The notes under the pieces are model-generated. The model was not told the origin of the DNA. It made no database searches and worked only from the letters and a program-made list of their open reading frames with translations. From positions 8,752-72,751 of the forward strand of contig CAZPDP010000015.1 in assembly GCA_964585385.1 (NCBI GenBank): a stretch of 64,000 bases of DNA, given 5' to 3'. This DNA comes from JAGXLC01 sp964585385 (GTDB lineage Bacteria; Bacteroidota; Bacteroidia; Bacteroidales; UBA12077). Shown here piece by piece: positions 9,636 through 17,863 of the stretch (position 1 is the first letter of the stretch; each line of letters opens with the position of its first letter). A program made the translations under genes and the position numbers.

Positions 9636-10073
9636 TTATTCCGGTCTGTTCATAACAGCTTTTTGGTCTTTAATTTTGCGTGCCAGCGACTGTATAGTCT
9701 GATTTTGGGCTAATTCAGCAAAGTCATCCCATATTTTCATAAATTCATTATGAAGGGGACAAGGATATTTGTCATCGCAATATCTAAAACCAAATATGCA
9801 ATGATTAAAAAAAGTTTCCCCTTCCATCAGACGGATAACTTCATACAGTCGGAGTTCTTCTTTTTGGGGGTCGAAATAAAATCCTCCCCCTCTCCCTTTT
9901 GCCGATTCAAGCAAACTATGCTTTGTAAAATTCTGTAAAATTTTTGCTGTAAAGTGCTCAGGAGCTTCTGCTTCATTGGCTATTTCCTTATAGCCGGGTC
10001 TACTTCCTTTCTCATTCTGAATATGGATATACACCAAAGCCCTTATGGCATATTGTGTTGTTTTTGATAACAT
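9636..10073 (-). CDS. Rrf2 family regulator, NsrR/IscR-like (Fe-S sensing)
   Basis: 145 residues. It has a winged-helix N-terminus (SKTTQYAIRALVYI, then an HTH around EIANEAEAPEHFTAKILQNF and a wing with AKGRGGGFYF). Three cysteines, Cys92, Cys99 and Cys105 (C-x6-C-x5-C), lie in the position where NsrR and IscR bind their cluster. Gene neighbours are the nitrosative-damage repair protein RIC and, divergently, a quinol NO reductase, so an NO-sensing NsrR-like role is the best inference. It follows RIC by 21 bases in one operon. A candidate operator is at 10894. Confidence 0.9.
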   Translation of the reverse strand: MLSKTTQYAIRALVYIHIQNEKGSRPGYKEIANEAEAPEHFTAKILQNFTKHSLLESAKGRGGGFYFDPQKEELRLYEVIRLMEGETFFNHCIFGFRYCDDKYPCPLHNEFMKIWDDFAELAQNQTIQSLARKIKDQKAVMNRPE

Positions 10074-10094
10074 AGTTGATTAAAGTTTAACAGT

Positions 10095-10826
10095 CTATTC
10101 ACATTGAACAACTTCTTTTTCCAATTCCACCGCTTTTGAAAACAATATGTTATTCTCCAGGTGAATGTGCTTATGAAGGTCTGAATTGAATTCCTTTAGC
10201 CTTTCATAGGTTAATTTAAAGGTATTACATCCATCATCCGGGACTGTAAAATTATCTGTCATCTCTGCCAGCTCATCAAATCTTTCTCCTTCCCTAAGAT
10301 GATCTTCCCGCATCTGTTTTATTGGATCGGAAACAATTCCAAAACAGGGAGCATAGATATACCGGCTCTCATTCTTTGCCTGAACCAATTGATCTATAAC
10401 AGGAAATATTGATTTTTCTTCTTCCTTAAGATGATCTAATAATGCATCAGAAGCTTCAAAAAATTCCTTTTTTACGGTAAACAATTCGGGATGATTCTCT
10501 CCATGAACCTTACAAATTTTTTCCAGGTATTGCCTAATCGGTGTAATGTTCTCCCTTATATAGGAATGGTGTCTTTTTACAATATACTCGGCCAGTTCTG
10601 AAAGATTTAAGTTATTGATCCAAACCGTTTCACTGTCGTTTGTGTTCATCACATTTTCCAGGTCCTTCTTTATGTACTCCGGAGGAATATCTTTCTCCTC
10701 GCATGCTTCATTTAATGTCTTGTCTCCTCCGCAACAAAAGTCTATATCATAGTCTTCAAATATTTCTGCTGCCTTTAAGTTTTGGGAGACAATCTCGCTG
10801 ATTTTTAAAGAATTGTAGTTATTCAT
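10095..10826 (-). CDS. ric: Iron-sulfur cluster repair di-iron protein RIC (ScdA/YtfE)
   Basis: 243 residues. The N-terminal ScdA domain has the Cys-Cys motif DIDFCCGGDKTLNEACEEK (Cys31-Cys32 region). The rest is a hemerythrin-like four-helix di-iron domain with ligands in KRHHSYI, DHLKEEEKSIFP, DHLREGERF and HKHIHLENNILF. RIC proteins repair Fe-S and di-iron centres damaged by NO or peroxide. It is the first gene of the minus-strand pair with the Rrf2 regulator, and is divergent from the NO reductase. Confidence 0.95.
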   Translation of the reverse strand: MNNYNSLKISEIVSQNLKAAEIFEDYDIDFCCGGDKTLNEACEEKDIPPEYIKKDLENVMNTNDSETVWINNLNLSELAEYIVKRHHSYIRENITPIRQYLEKICKVHGENHPELFTVKKEFFEASDALLDHLKEEEKSIFPVIDQLVQAKNESRYIYAPCFGIVSDPIKQMREDHLREGERFDELAEMTDNFTVPDDGCNTFKLTYERLKEFNSDLHKHIHLENNILFSKAVELEKEVVQCE

Positions 10827-10846
10827 AATAATAGATGTTTTAATTA

Positions 10847-10854
10847 CAAAAATA
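10847..10854 (-). promoter_or_regulatory. -7 box for ric
   Basis: CAAAAATA on the plus strand reads TATTTTTG on the minus strand, matching TAnnTTTG, about 20 bases upstream of the ric start. No clear -33 TTTG is visible at the expected distance. Confidence 0.5.
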
Positions 10855-10893
10855 ATAAACTTTTAAGGATAAATAGACCTTTTTATCTTTTTA

Positions 10894-10914
10894 TACAAAA
10901 ATTTTGTACATTTG
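10894..10914 (+). promoter_or_regulatory. Palindromic operator overlapping the NO reductase promoter
   Basis: TACAAAA-A-TTTTGTA (10894-10908) is a palindrome with perfect 7-bp arms. Its right end overlaps a TACATTTG -7 box (10907-10914, TAnnTTTG) about 30 bases before the NO reductase ATG. Binding there would block RNA polymerase. The nearby Rrf2 protein is the obvious candidate binder, and the shared divergent region would let it control ric as well. The assignment to Rrf2 is inference. Confidence 0.65.
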
Positions 10915-10943
10915 TTTAAATAATCCCCTAAAAACAATTAAAT

Positions 10944-13190
10944 ATGAAACACAAAAAACTTTGGATTGCGCTAATACTCGTAATCGTTGTATCTTTCGGA
11001 GTGTTACTTTTTTTTGGAAACCAAATCTATCGGAAAGCGCCACCTATACCCGAAAAAGTTGTAAACGAAAAGGGTGAGGTGTTGTTCACCGGTAAGGAAA
11101 TCAAAGATGGACAAAATGTCTGGCAGTCAATAGGTGGACATGAATTAGGGACAATATGGGGACACGGAGCCTATCAAGCTCCGGACTGGACTGCTGAAAG
11201 ACTGCACAAAGAAGCTGTTTTTATGCTGAATCATTTAGCTGAAAAGGAATACGGAAAAAAATTTGACCAACTAGATGACTCGCGGCAAGCTGCTTTAAAA
11301 GTTAAATTGCAGAATGACCTTCGAAAAAATACTTACAATAAAGAGACAGGTGTTCTTGCCATTTCTAACTCAAGAGCTGAGGCTTACAGGGATATAAGTA
11401 GCCATTACAAGAAATTGTTCATGGGACACCCGGATCTTCATCATCTCCGGGAAGCTTATAGTATGGCAGAAAACACCATTAAGGACGAAGACCGGATGAG
11501 GAAGATGAACAGCTTCTTTTTTTGGGCAAGCTGGGCTACTGTAACGGAGCGCCCCGGAAATGATGTAACTTATACGAACAACTGGCCTCCCGAGGAGCTT
11601 GTGGGAAATAAACCTTCAAGGCCTTTATTCATATGGACAGGATTCAGTGTGATTGTTCTTTTACTGGGCATTGGACTTTTATCATGGTACTACATTACAC
11701 AAAAGAGAGAAGAAACCAGGGAGGAGATACCTTCCTCCAATCCGCTGAAAGACACCAAAATGACACCCTCCATGAAGGCTACTTTAAAATATTTTTATGT
11801 CGTCTCCGCCTTAATACTGGTGCAAATAATAATGGGTGTCATAACAGCACACTACGGAGTTGAAGGACAGGGTTTCTATGGTATACCCCTTGCTGAGATT
11901 ATGCCCTATTCCATTTCAAGAACCTGGCACATTCAGTTGGCTATTTTTTGGATTGCTACTGCCTGGCTGGCTACAGGTCTGTTCTTTGCGCCTGCCGTAA
12001 GTGGAAAAGAACCAAAGGTCCAGAAGTTTGGCGTGAACTTTCTTTTTATTGCTCTATTAATCATTGTTTTAGGTTCTTTGGCCGGGCAATGGATGGGAGT
12101 AATGCAGAAATTAGGTTTGACTCAAAACTTCTGGATTGGTCATATGGGTTATGAGTACCTTGATTTAGGCAGATTCTGGCAAATTCTCCTGTTTATAGGC
12201 TTAATCCTCTGGCTGTTTCTGATGACACGGGCCTTGATCCCGGCTATGAAAAAACGCAGTGAAAATAGACAGTTGCTGTTGATGTTTATTATTGCCTCTG
12301 TTGCAATTGCTTTATTCTATGGCGCTGCCCTGATGTGGGGACAACAGACCAATTTGGCCATTGCGGAATATTGGCGATGGTGGGTAGTACACTTGTGGGT
12401 TGAAGGATTTTTTGAAGTATTTGCTACCACCGTCATTGCCCTGATATTTGTCCGAATGCAATTAATAAACGTCCGGTTGGGAACAGCAGCGGTACTGTTT
12501 GCCACCATCATTTTCCTGAGTGGAGGAATCATAGGTACATTTCACCATTTGTATTTTACAGGAACACCAACAGCCGTATTGGCTTTTGGCGCCACATTCA
12601 GCGCCCTGGAAGTTGTACCCCTTGTATTGATTGGATACGAAGCATATCACAATGTTAAACTGAGTCGTACAACAGATTGGGTAAAAGTTTATAAATGGCC
12701 GATCTATACTTTTATCGCTGTAGCATTCTGGAATTTCCTCGGTGCCGGCATTTTTGGTTTCCTGATCAATCCTCCCATTGCTCTTTATTATATGCAGGGC
12801 CTGAATACCACGCCTGTACATGGTCACACTGCCCTCTTCGGTGTTTATGGTTTTCTGGCCATCGGGTTAATGTTGTTTGTATTGAGAGAAACAACATTAA
12901 ATAAAACCTGGAAGGAAAAGCCCCTGAAATTCTACTTCTGGTCCATGAATATCGGGTTGATTCTTATGGTTGTGTTAAGCATATTGCCCATTGGTCTGGC
13001 GCAAACATGGGCGAGTGTGGAAGAAGGTCTGTGGTATGCAAGGTCTGCTGAATTTATGCAGCAACCGGCTATTGAAACATTACGCTGGTTAAGATCCATT
13101 GGTGATACCATATTTGCAGCAGGAGCGCTTGTGCTTGTCTGGTTTGTATTCGGAACCAAACTTGGCTGGTCGTTTAAAAAGACCTCATGA
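10944..13190 (+). CDS. norB: Quinol-dependent nitric oxide reductase (qNOR)
   Basis: 748 residues, the usual length for the single-subunit enzyme that reduces NO to N2O using quinol. An N-terminal helix is followed by the periplasmic extension characteristic of qNOR (GQNVWQSIGGHELGTIWGHGAYQAPDWTAE), then about 13 membrane helices of the heme-copper oxidase fold. Heme and non-heme iron ligands are visible in RTWHIQLAIFW, WWVVHLWVEGFFE, GTFHHLYFTG and PVHGHTALFGVYG. The Glu of WVEGFFEV, typical of NO reductases, is present. It is divergent from ric and the Rrf2 gene and ends at a hairpin. Confidence 0.97.
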   Translation: MKHKKLWIALILVIVVSFGVLLFFGNQIYRKAPPIPEKVVNEKGEVLFTGKEIKDGQNVWQSIGGHELGTIWGHGAYQAPDWTAERLHKEAVFMLNHLAEKEYGKKFDQLDDSRQAALKVKLQNDLRKNTYNKETGVLAISNSRAEAYRDISSHYKKLFMGHPDLHHLREAYSMAENTIKDEDRMRKMNSFFFWASWATVTERPGNDVTYTNNWPPEELVGNKPSRPLFIWTGFSVIVLLLGIGLLSWYYITQKREETREEIPSSNPLKDTKMTPSMKATLKYFYVVSALILVQIIMGVITAHYGVEGQGFYGIPLAEIMPYSISRTWHIQLAIFWIATAWLATGLFFAPAVSGKEPKVQKFGVNFLFIALLIIVLGSLAGQWMGVMQKLGLTQNFWIGHMGYEYLDLGRFWQILLFIGLILWLFLMTRALIPAMKKRSENRQLLLMFIIASVAIALFYGAALMWGQQTNLAIAEYWRWWVVHLWVEGFFEVFATTVIALIFVRMQLINVRLGTAAVLFATIIFLSGGIIGTFHHLYFTGTPTAVLAFGATFSALEVVPLVLIGYEAYHNVKLSRTTDWVKVYKWPIYTFIAVAFWNFLGAGIFGFLINPPIALYYMQGLNTTPVHGHTALFGVYGFLAIGLMLFVLRETTLNKTWKEKPLKFYFWSMNIGLILMVVLSILPIGLAQTWASVEEGLWYARSAEFMQQPAIETLRWLRSIGDTIFAAGALVLVWFVFGTKLGWSFKKTS

Positions 13191-13208
13191 TTATACGTGT
13201 ACTCAAAT

Positions 13209-13245
13209 AAATCCTTTCGTCCTGAGCCTTAGGATGAAAGGATTT
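13209..13245 (+). terminator. Hairpin after the NO reductase gene
   Basis: AAATCCTTTC (13209-13218) and GAAAGGATTT (13236-13245) form a 10-bp stem. A second stem, TCCT/AGGA, extends it inward. It lies 18 bases after the stop codon. A strong U tract is lacking, so termination is likely but not certain. Confidence 0.6.
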
Positions 13246-13387
13246 AAATTATTAAACTTACTGTGAACTCAATATAAGATTAAAATGTATAGTTCTTGTA
13301 TCCTGCTTCTTTTATTAAAAACTCCAGTAACTTAATTTTTACGAGATTCATCAAAAAAACTTGCATTATATTAAAAATTTTCCTTAC

Positions 13388-13418
13388 TTTGTAAGTAAAC
13401 ATTTACTAACCTAATTTG
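13388..13418 (+). promoter_or_regulatory. Promoter and AGTAA-N4-TTACT operator of the cyclase operon
   Basis: A TTTG at 13388-13391 and a weaker -7-like TAATTTG at 13412-13418 bracket the palindrome AGTAAACATTTACT (13394-13407). The same palindrome occurs before the TetR gene at 23.1 kb and, as a perfect 18-mer, at 32.07 kb. It lies in the -33/-7 spacer, so a bound repressor would block transcription of the six-gene operon starting at 13440. Confidence 0.7.
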
Positions 13419-13439
13419 TTGTTCTAACAAACCATAATA

Positions 13440-14786
13440 ATGACAGGGAAGAATAACATACAGAATGAGAAAATGAGTAATTCCATTGAAGAACATTTCA
13501 ATGTTGAGTTATGGAGAAGTGAGCGTTTCCGTTCATTGATACTGACTGGGTTGTTGGGAATGGAAGCGCTGGTTTTGCTCATTATTTATGGATTCTATAA
13601 GGAACAGTATTTACAAGTATTTAAGAGTCACTTGGCAATATTTGCCATTTTAATTTTTGCTATTGTTATTATCATTTATGAGACGTTAATTCACTATTTA
13701 ATCAAAAAAGGCAAGAAGTTTTTCTTTTTGAACCCCAAGTTTTTTGGATATTTCAACAGTTTCTCTGAAATAACATTGTTAAGTGTACTTTTGGTATTTA
13801 TAGTAGAGTATACTGGTCAGATAACTATTCTGCAAGCTCCTGCCACCTTAACTTATTTTGTATTTATCGTACTTTCAACATTGCGGCTTAATTTTAAAAT
13901 ATCATTATTTACCGGATTCCTTGCAGCCGCAGAATTTATTGGAATTTCCGTTTATTACTCAACTACCCTGGACCAGGATTCTTCTGGAAGAATATTGGAT
14001 CATTTGTCCGGTATGCAATATCTGGGGCAAGGTTTAATCATGATAATTACAGGCATAGCTTCAGGTTTTGTAGCAGATCTTATAATAAGAAAATTACGAA
14101 TATCCTACCACCACATAAGGGAGAAAAATGAGGTGATCAATCTTTTTGGACAGCAAACATCGAAACAAATAGCCGCCAGCATTCTGAGAAAAAGGCATGA
14201 ACTTTCTGGTACCAGGAAACAAGTTTGCATGATGTTTCTTGACATTCGCAATTTCACCCCTTTTGTTGAAACGCATCCTCCCGAACATGTGGTGGATTAC
14301 CTCAACAATCTCTTTAGCTTCATGATTCGAATCGTTCAATCCCATTACGGTGTAATTAATCAGTTTCTGGGGGATGGTTTCATGGCTACATTCGGTGCAC
14401 CTGTGTCCAGGGATAATATGGCCCATCATGCAGTATTGGCGGCTATGGAAATTCTCGAATATTTGAATAAAAAAGTCAGAGAAGGTATCATGCCTCCAAC
14501 AAGACTTGGTATCGGGATGCATTATGGCGAAGCAGTAACGGGAAATATTGGCTCATCAATCCGAAAGCAATATTCTATAACGGGTAATGTGGTGATCATA
14601 GCTTCCAGAATTGAACAACTGAATAAAAAATATAACTCGCAGTTTCTTATTTCAGAAGAAGTATTGCAACAATTGGGAGATGACACTAAATCAAAATTCA
14701 GTTTTATTGAGAAAACAGCTTTGAAAGGTAGTAAGAAGCTTATATCCCTTTATAAATACAACGAATCAAAATTGAAAAATCAATAA
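13440..14786 (+). CDS. Membrane-bound class III nucleotide cyclase with atypical substrate residues
   Basis: 448 residues; ATG at 13473 is an alternative start. Six hydrophobic helices (about 33-215) precede a class III cyclase domain (about 258-445). The metal-binding aspartates Asp268 (FLDIRNFTPF) and Asp312 (FLGDGFMATFG) and the catalytic Arg390 are present. By gap-free alignment to the mammalian C2 motifs, the adenine-specifying Lys is Gln308, the adenine-specifying Asp is Ser379, and the transition-state Asn is Ile386. So neither cAMP nor cGMP can be assumed as product. The next gene, 11 bases away, carries a PycTM domain, the effector domain of cyclic-pyrimidine (Pycsar) systems. This is the first gene of the operon, behind an AGTAA-N4-TTACT operator. 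Confidence 0.9.
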   Translation: MTGKNNIQNEKMSNSIEEHFNVELWRSERFRSLILTGLLGMEALVLLIIYGFYKEQYLQVFKSHLAIFAILIFAIVIIIYETLIHYLIKKGKKFFFLNPKFFGYFNSFSEITLLSVLLVFIVEYTGQITILQAPATLTYFVFIVLSTLRLNFKISLFTGFLAAAEFIGISVYYSTTLDQDSSGRILDHLSGMQYLGQGLIMIITGIASGFVADLIIRKLRISYHHIREKNEVINLFGQQTSKQIAASILRKRHELSGTRKQVCMMFLDIRNFTPFVETHPPEHVVDYLNNLFSFMIRIVQSHYGVINQFLGDGFMATFGAPVSRDNMAHHAVLAAMEILEYLNKKVREGIMPPTRLGIGMHYGEAVTGNIGSSIRKQYSITGNVVIIASRIEQLNKKYNSQFLISEEVLQQLGDDTKSKFSFIEKTALKGSKKLISLYKYNESKLKNQ

Positions 14787-14797
14787 ATTCATAAATC

Positions 14798-15952
14798 ATG
14801 AGAATTACACCAGAAATAATTAATAAAACCGAGCAGCATGTCACAGACCTGCTGATCGAAAATACCTTACCTGAGTTTACATATCATACGATTGATCACA
14901 CGAGGGAAGTTGTTTCCAATACAAAGCTCATCAGTTCCAAAGAAGGACTGACCGAAGAAGAGACAAGTATTTTGCTCGTTGCAGCCTGGTTCCATGATAC
15001 TGGTTATATAATTAAGTATAAAGGACATGAAGAGGAAAGTGCAGAAATGGCAAAAAAGTTTCTAAAGGACCAGGGAATCGATAAGGAGTTAATCGAGCGG
15101 ATTGTTAATACCATTTTGGCCACAACATTTCCCCATCAACCAAAGAATAAAATTGAGGAGGTGCTGTGTGACGCTGACTTCATGCACCTGGGAAGAAAAG
15201 ATTATTTTGACTATGCAAAAAAGTTAAGAAAAGAACAGAAAAAAGTAGGTTTAAAAAATACGAAAAAATTGGATTTTGAGAAGAAATCTGTGAAAATGTT
15301 CATGAAACATTCTTTTCAAACGGATTTTGCCCAAAGAAAATTTAACAAGCAGAAAGAAGAAAATTTAAGATCGTTACAGGATAAAATCATTGAACGAAAA
15401 AAGGAGAAGAAAAAAAAGAAAAAGAACAATTTCTCGCGAGGAGTGGATACCATGTTCAAATTAACTGCAAGAAACCAGATTAACCTGAGCTCTATTGCTG
15501 ATAACAAATCAAACATCTTAATTTCTCTCAATGGTATCATCATCTCCCTGGGACTGGCGACATTAGTAAGTAAATTCCGGGAAGAGCCGGCTCTGATATT
15601 CCCTACAATTGTTTTCCTGGTTTTTAGTCTGTCGACCATTGTGTTGGCCATTCTGTCTACGCGTCCAAATATTTCCCCGGGAAAATTCAAGCGGACGGAT
15701 ATTAACCGTAAATCCGTCAATCTGCTGTTTTTCGGCAATTTTTTTAAAATGGATTTAAAAGATTATGAATGGGCAATAAACGAAATGATAAACGACGACC
15801 AATATCTATATTCAACAATGACAAAAGACCAATATTATCTGGGCAAAGTCCTGGCAAAAAAATACAAACTTTTGCGTTGGGCTTACAATGTGTTTATGGT
15901 TGGCCTGGTTGTTTCTGTTGTTTCATTTTTATTGGTCTTTCTGCCGGTCTAA
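14798..15952 (+). CDS. HD-domain/PycTM fusion (Pycsar effector-like membrane protein)
   Basis: 384 residues in two parts. Residues 1-190 are an HD hydrolase domain with the metal ligands His34, His66-Asp67 (WFHDTGY), His77 (KGHEEE) and Asp125 or Asp127. A lysine-rich linker (about 200-210) leads to a PycTM-type domain (PF18967): FKLTARNQINLSSIADNKSN, two hydrophobic helices (about 238-258 and 265-285), STRPNIS, a GNFFKM segment and a last helix (about 361-383). PycTM proteins are membrane effectors switched on by cyclic pyrimidine nucleotides. The HD part could degrade a nucleotide. The partner cyclase is directly upstream. This fusion is common in Bacteroidota, so a housekeeping signalling role is as possible as phage defence. 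Confidence 0.85.
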   Translation: MRITPEIINKTEQHVTDLLIENTLPEFTYHTIDHTREVVSNTKLISSKEGLTEEETSILLVAAWFHDTGYIIKYKGHEEESAEMAKKFLKDQGIDKELIERIVNTILATTFPHQPKNKIEEVLCDADFMHLGRKDYFDYAKKLRKEQKKVGLKNTKKLDFEKKSVKMFMKHSFQTDFAQRKFNKQKEENLRSLQDKIIERKKEKKKKKKNNFSRGVDTMFKLTARNQINLSSIADNKSNILISLNGIIISLGLATLVSKFREEPALIFPTIVFLVFSLSTIVLAILSTRPNISPGKFKRTDINRKSVNLLFFGNFFKMDLKDYEWAINEMINDDQYLYSTMTKDQYYLGKVLAKKYKLLRWAYNVFMVGLVVSVVSFLLVFLPV

Positions 15953-15973
15953 TTGTATAAAATTTAGAGTAAA

Positions 15974-17827
15974 ATGATAAAAGCGGATAAATTGTTAACA
16001 ATCAACGATCAGATTGATGCCATAATACAGAAGGCTAAAAGTATGGAGTATCAATATGAAGACAAGTTACAGAGGGTGCATCCTCTTTATCAGGCCAGTG
16101 CATTAAATCTACTGCATTATCTTGCGCTAAGAAGTTTTGATATTGAACAACTGCAAACTCAGTTAAGATACATGGGTCTCCCCGATTTATCAAATATTGA
16201 AGGGCATGTTATGAATAGCTTGCTCACAATTAAAACCATTATCAATCATTTAAGAGGGATTCGTGTTGTCGAAAAAGAGAAGGGAATTATCACCATTAAA
16301 AAGAGCGAGAAACTGCTTAAAAAAAATACAAAACGACTATTCGGATACAAATCCAGGAAAAGGCAAACCCGCATCATGGTAACTATTCCTTCCTCGGGAG
16401 CTGAGGATTATCAACTGATAAACCATCTTATCCGGCTCGGTATGAACAGCGGCAGAATTAATTGTGCTCACGATGGACCAGAAGAATGGGCTAAAATGAT
16501 TGAAAATATTAAAAAATCGAACAAAACCCAGAATAAGAGTTGTAAAATTATGATGGACCTTAGCGGGCCAAAGTTAAGAACGGGTTCTATGATGCCAGGA
16601 CCACGGGTTATTCATATAAAACCCCAGCGTAATTCAATTGGTAAAGTAATAAAACCCGCTAATCTGTGGATAGCACCCCCCGATGTTGCTCCTTCGGATA
16701 ATACAGCAGATGCATTTATTCCGGTTGACGAGTTGCTAGTTAAAAAGATTAAAAGAGGAAATACAATTCGGTTTACTGATTCGCGTGGAAAAAAATGTGA
16801 AATTACAATAGAAAGAAAACAAGGAAAAGGAAAATGGGGATCGTGTAGAGACTCCGCCTATATCACAACCGGCACCGAACTGATAATCCATAAGGTGAAA
16901 CAAACAGGAAAAGAGAAAAACTTTGTCGGGGAATTGCTGCCTGTCGAACAATATATTGTGCTGCATGAAGGAGATAAACTCGTTTTGCACAAGGATCCCA
17001 AACCCGGAGAGCCTGCACAATATAATCAAACCGGGAAGCTGCTCAAAGAAGCCCATATTTCATGCAGTTTACCTGAAGTTTTCGAATTTGTTAAACCCAA
17101 TGATCCGGTCTTTTTAAATGACGGAAAAATTGAAGGGGTGGTCGAAATTGTGGACAATGACGAGATGCACATTCGGGTAACTTATGCAAAGAAATCAGGA
17201 AGTAAATTAAAAGCGGATAAAGGGATAAACCTCCCTGAAAGTGACCTGAAAATTAGCGGATTAACAAGCAAAGATAAAAATGACCTGGAGTTTGTAATGA
17301 AATCCGCTGATGCAGTGAATCTGTCATTTGTTAATCAGCCAGCCGACGTTGAAGAATTACTGGAAGAATTTAAAAAATTTGATTCGAGGTCTGGTTTAAT
17401 CCTGAAAATTGAAACAAAAAAAGGATTTAAAAATTTACCCGAGATTCTTTTTGCTGCAATGCAAACATTTCCTGTCGGGATAATGATTGCAAGAGGAGAT
17501 TTGGCCATTGAAACAGGCTGGAAAAATTTTGCAGGCATCCAGGAAGAAATCCTTCGCATTAGCGAGGCTGCTCATCTTCCTAATATCTGGGCTACACAAG
17601 TACTGGAAAGCCTTGTGAAAAAAGGAGTCCCTACCCGTTCAGAAATTACTGATGCTGCTCTTGCCCAGCGTTCTGAATGTGTGATGCTTAACAAAGGAAC
17701 ATACATTGAAAAAGGCGTTAAAGTTCTGGATAAGATTTTAATAAGGATGCAAAAATCTCAAAAGAAAAAGCAGACAATCCTGTCTAAACTGGAAAAGGCA
17801 GACAATCTGAAACTAGCTCATGACTAA
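15974..17827 (+). CDS. Pyruvate-kinase-like protein with N-terminal extension
   Basis: 617 residues. About 120 N-terminal helical residues of unknown type precede a pyruvate kinase barrel plus a large inserted B-type domain. Active-site positions are retained: Arg161 and Asn163 (GRINCAHDG), DLSGPKLRTG (195-204), Lys478 and Glu480 (LKIETKKG), Asp509 (IARGDLAIE) and Thr541 (WATQVLES). The C-terminal allosteric domain of classical pyruvate kinase is missing; the protein ends soon after LNKGTYIEKGVKVLDK. It could catalyse pyruvate/phosphoenolpyruvate phosphotransfer, perhaps unregulated or with another acceptor. The position inside a nucleotide-cyclase operon is unusual for a glycolytic enzyme. 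Confidence 0.85.
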   Translation: MIKADKLLTINDQIDAIIQKAKSMEYQYEDKLQRVHPLYQASALNLLHYLALRSFDIEQLQTQLRYMGLPDLSNIEGHVMNSLLTIKTIINHLRGIRVVEKEKGIITIKKSEKLLKKNTKRLFGYKSRKRQTRIMVTIPSSGAEDYQLINHLIRLGMNSGRINCAHDGPEEWAKMIENIKKSNKTQNKSCKIMMDLSGPKLRTGSMMPGPRVIHIKPQRNSIGKVIKPANLWIAPPDVAPSDNTADAFIPVDELLVKKIKRGNTIRFTDSRGKKCEITIERKQGKGKWGSCRDSAYITTGTELIIHKVKQTGKEKNFVGELLPVEQYIVLHEGDKLVLHKDPKPGEPAQYNQTGKLLKEAHISCSLPEVFEFVKPNDPVFLNDGKIEGVVEIVDNDEMHIRVTYAKKSGSKLKADKGINLPESDLKISGLTSKDKNDLEFVMKSADAVNLSFVNQPADVEELLEEFKKFDSRSGLILKIETKKGFKNLPEILFAAMQTFPVGIMIARGDLAIETGWKNFAGIQEEILRISEAAHLPNIWATQVLESLVKKGVPTRSEITDAALAQRSECVMLNKGTYIEKGVKVLDKILIRMQKSQKKKQTILSKLEKADNLKLAHD

Positions 17828-17863
17828 TAACACCTGTTTTTACTAACAGAAAGAAGAGTCATT

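Noticed and set aside
12317..12827. Open frames antisense to the NO reductase gene
   Set aside because: They lie wholly inside a strong coding gene, have no recognisable domain and show the composition of reverse-complement frames.
13440..15952. Calling the cyclase/HD-PycTM pair a proven phage-defence Pycsar system
   Set aside because: No other defence genes, integrase or island border is nearby, the pair sits in a six-gene operon with metabolic and envelope proteins, and HD-PycTM fusions occur widely in Bacteroidota. Only the domain similarity is supported.
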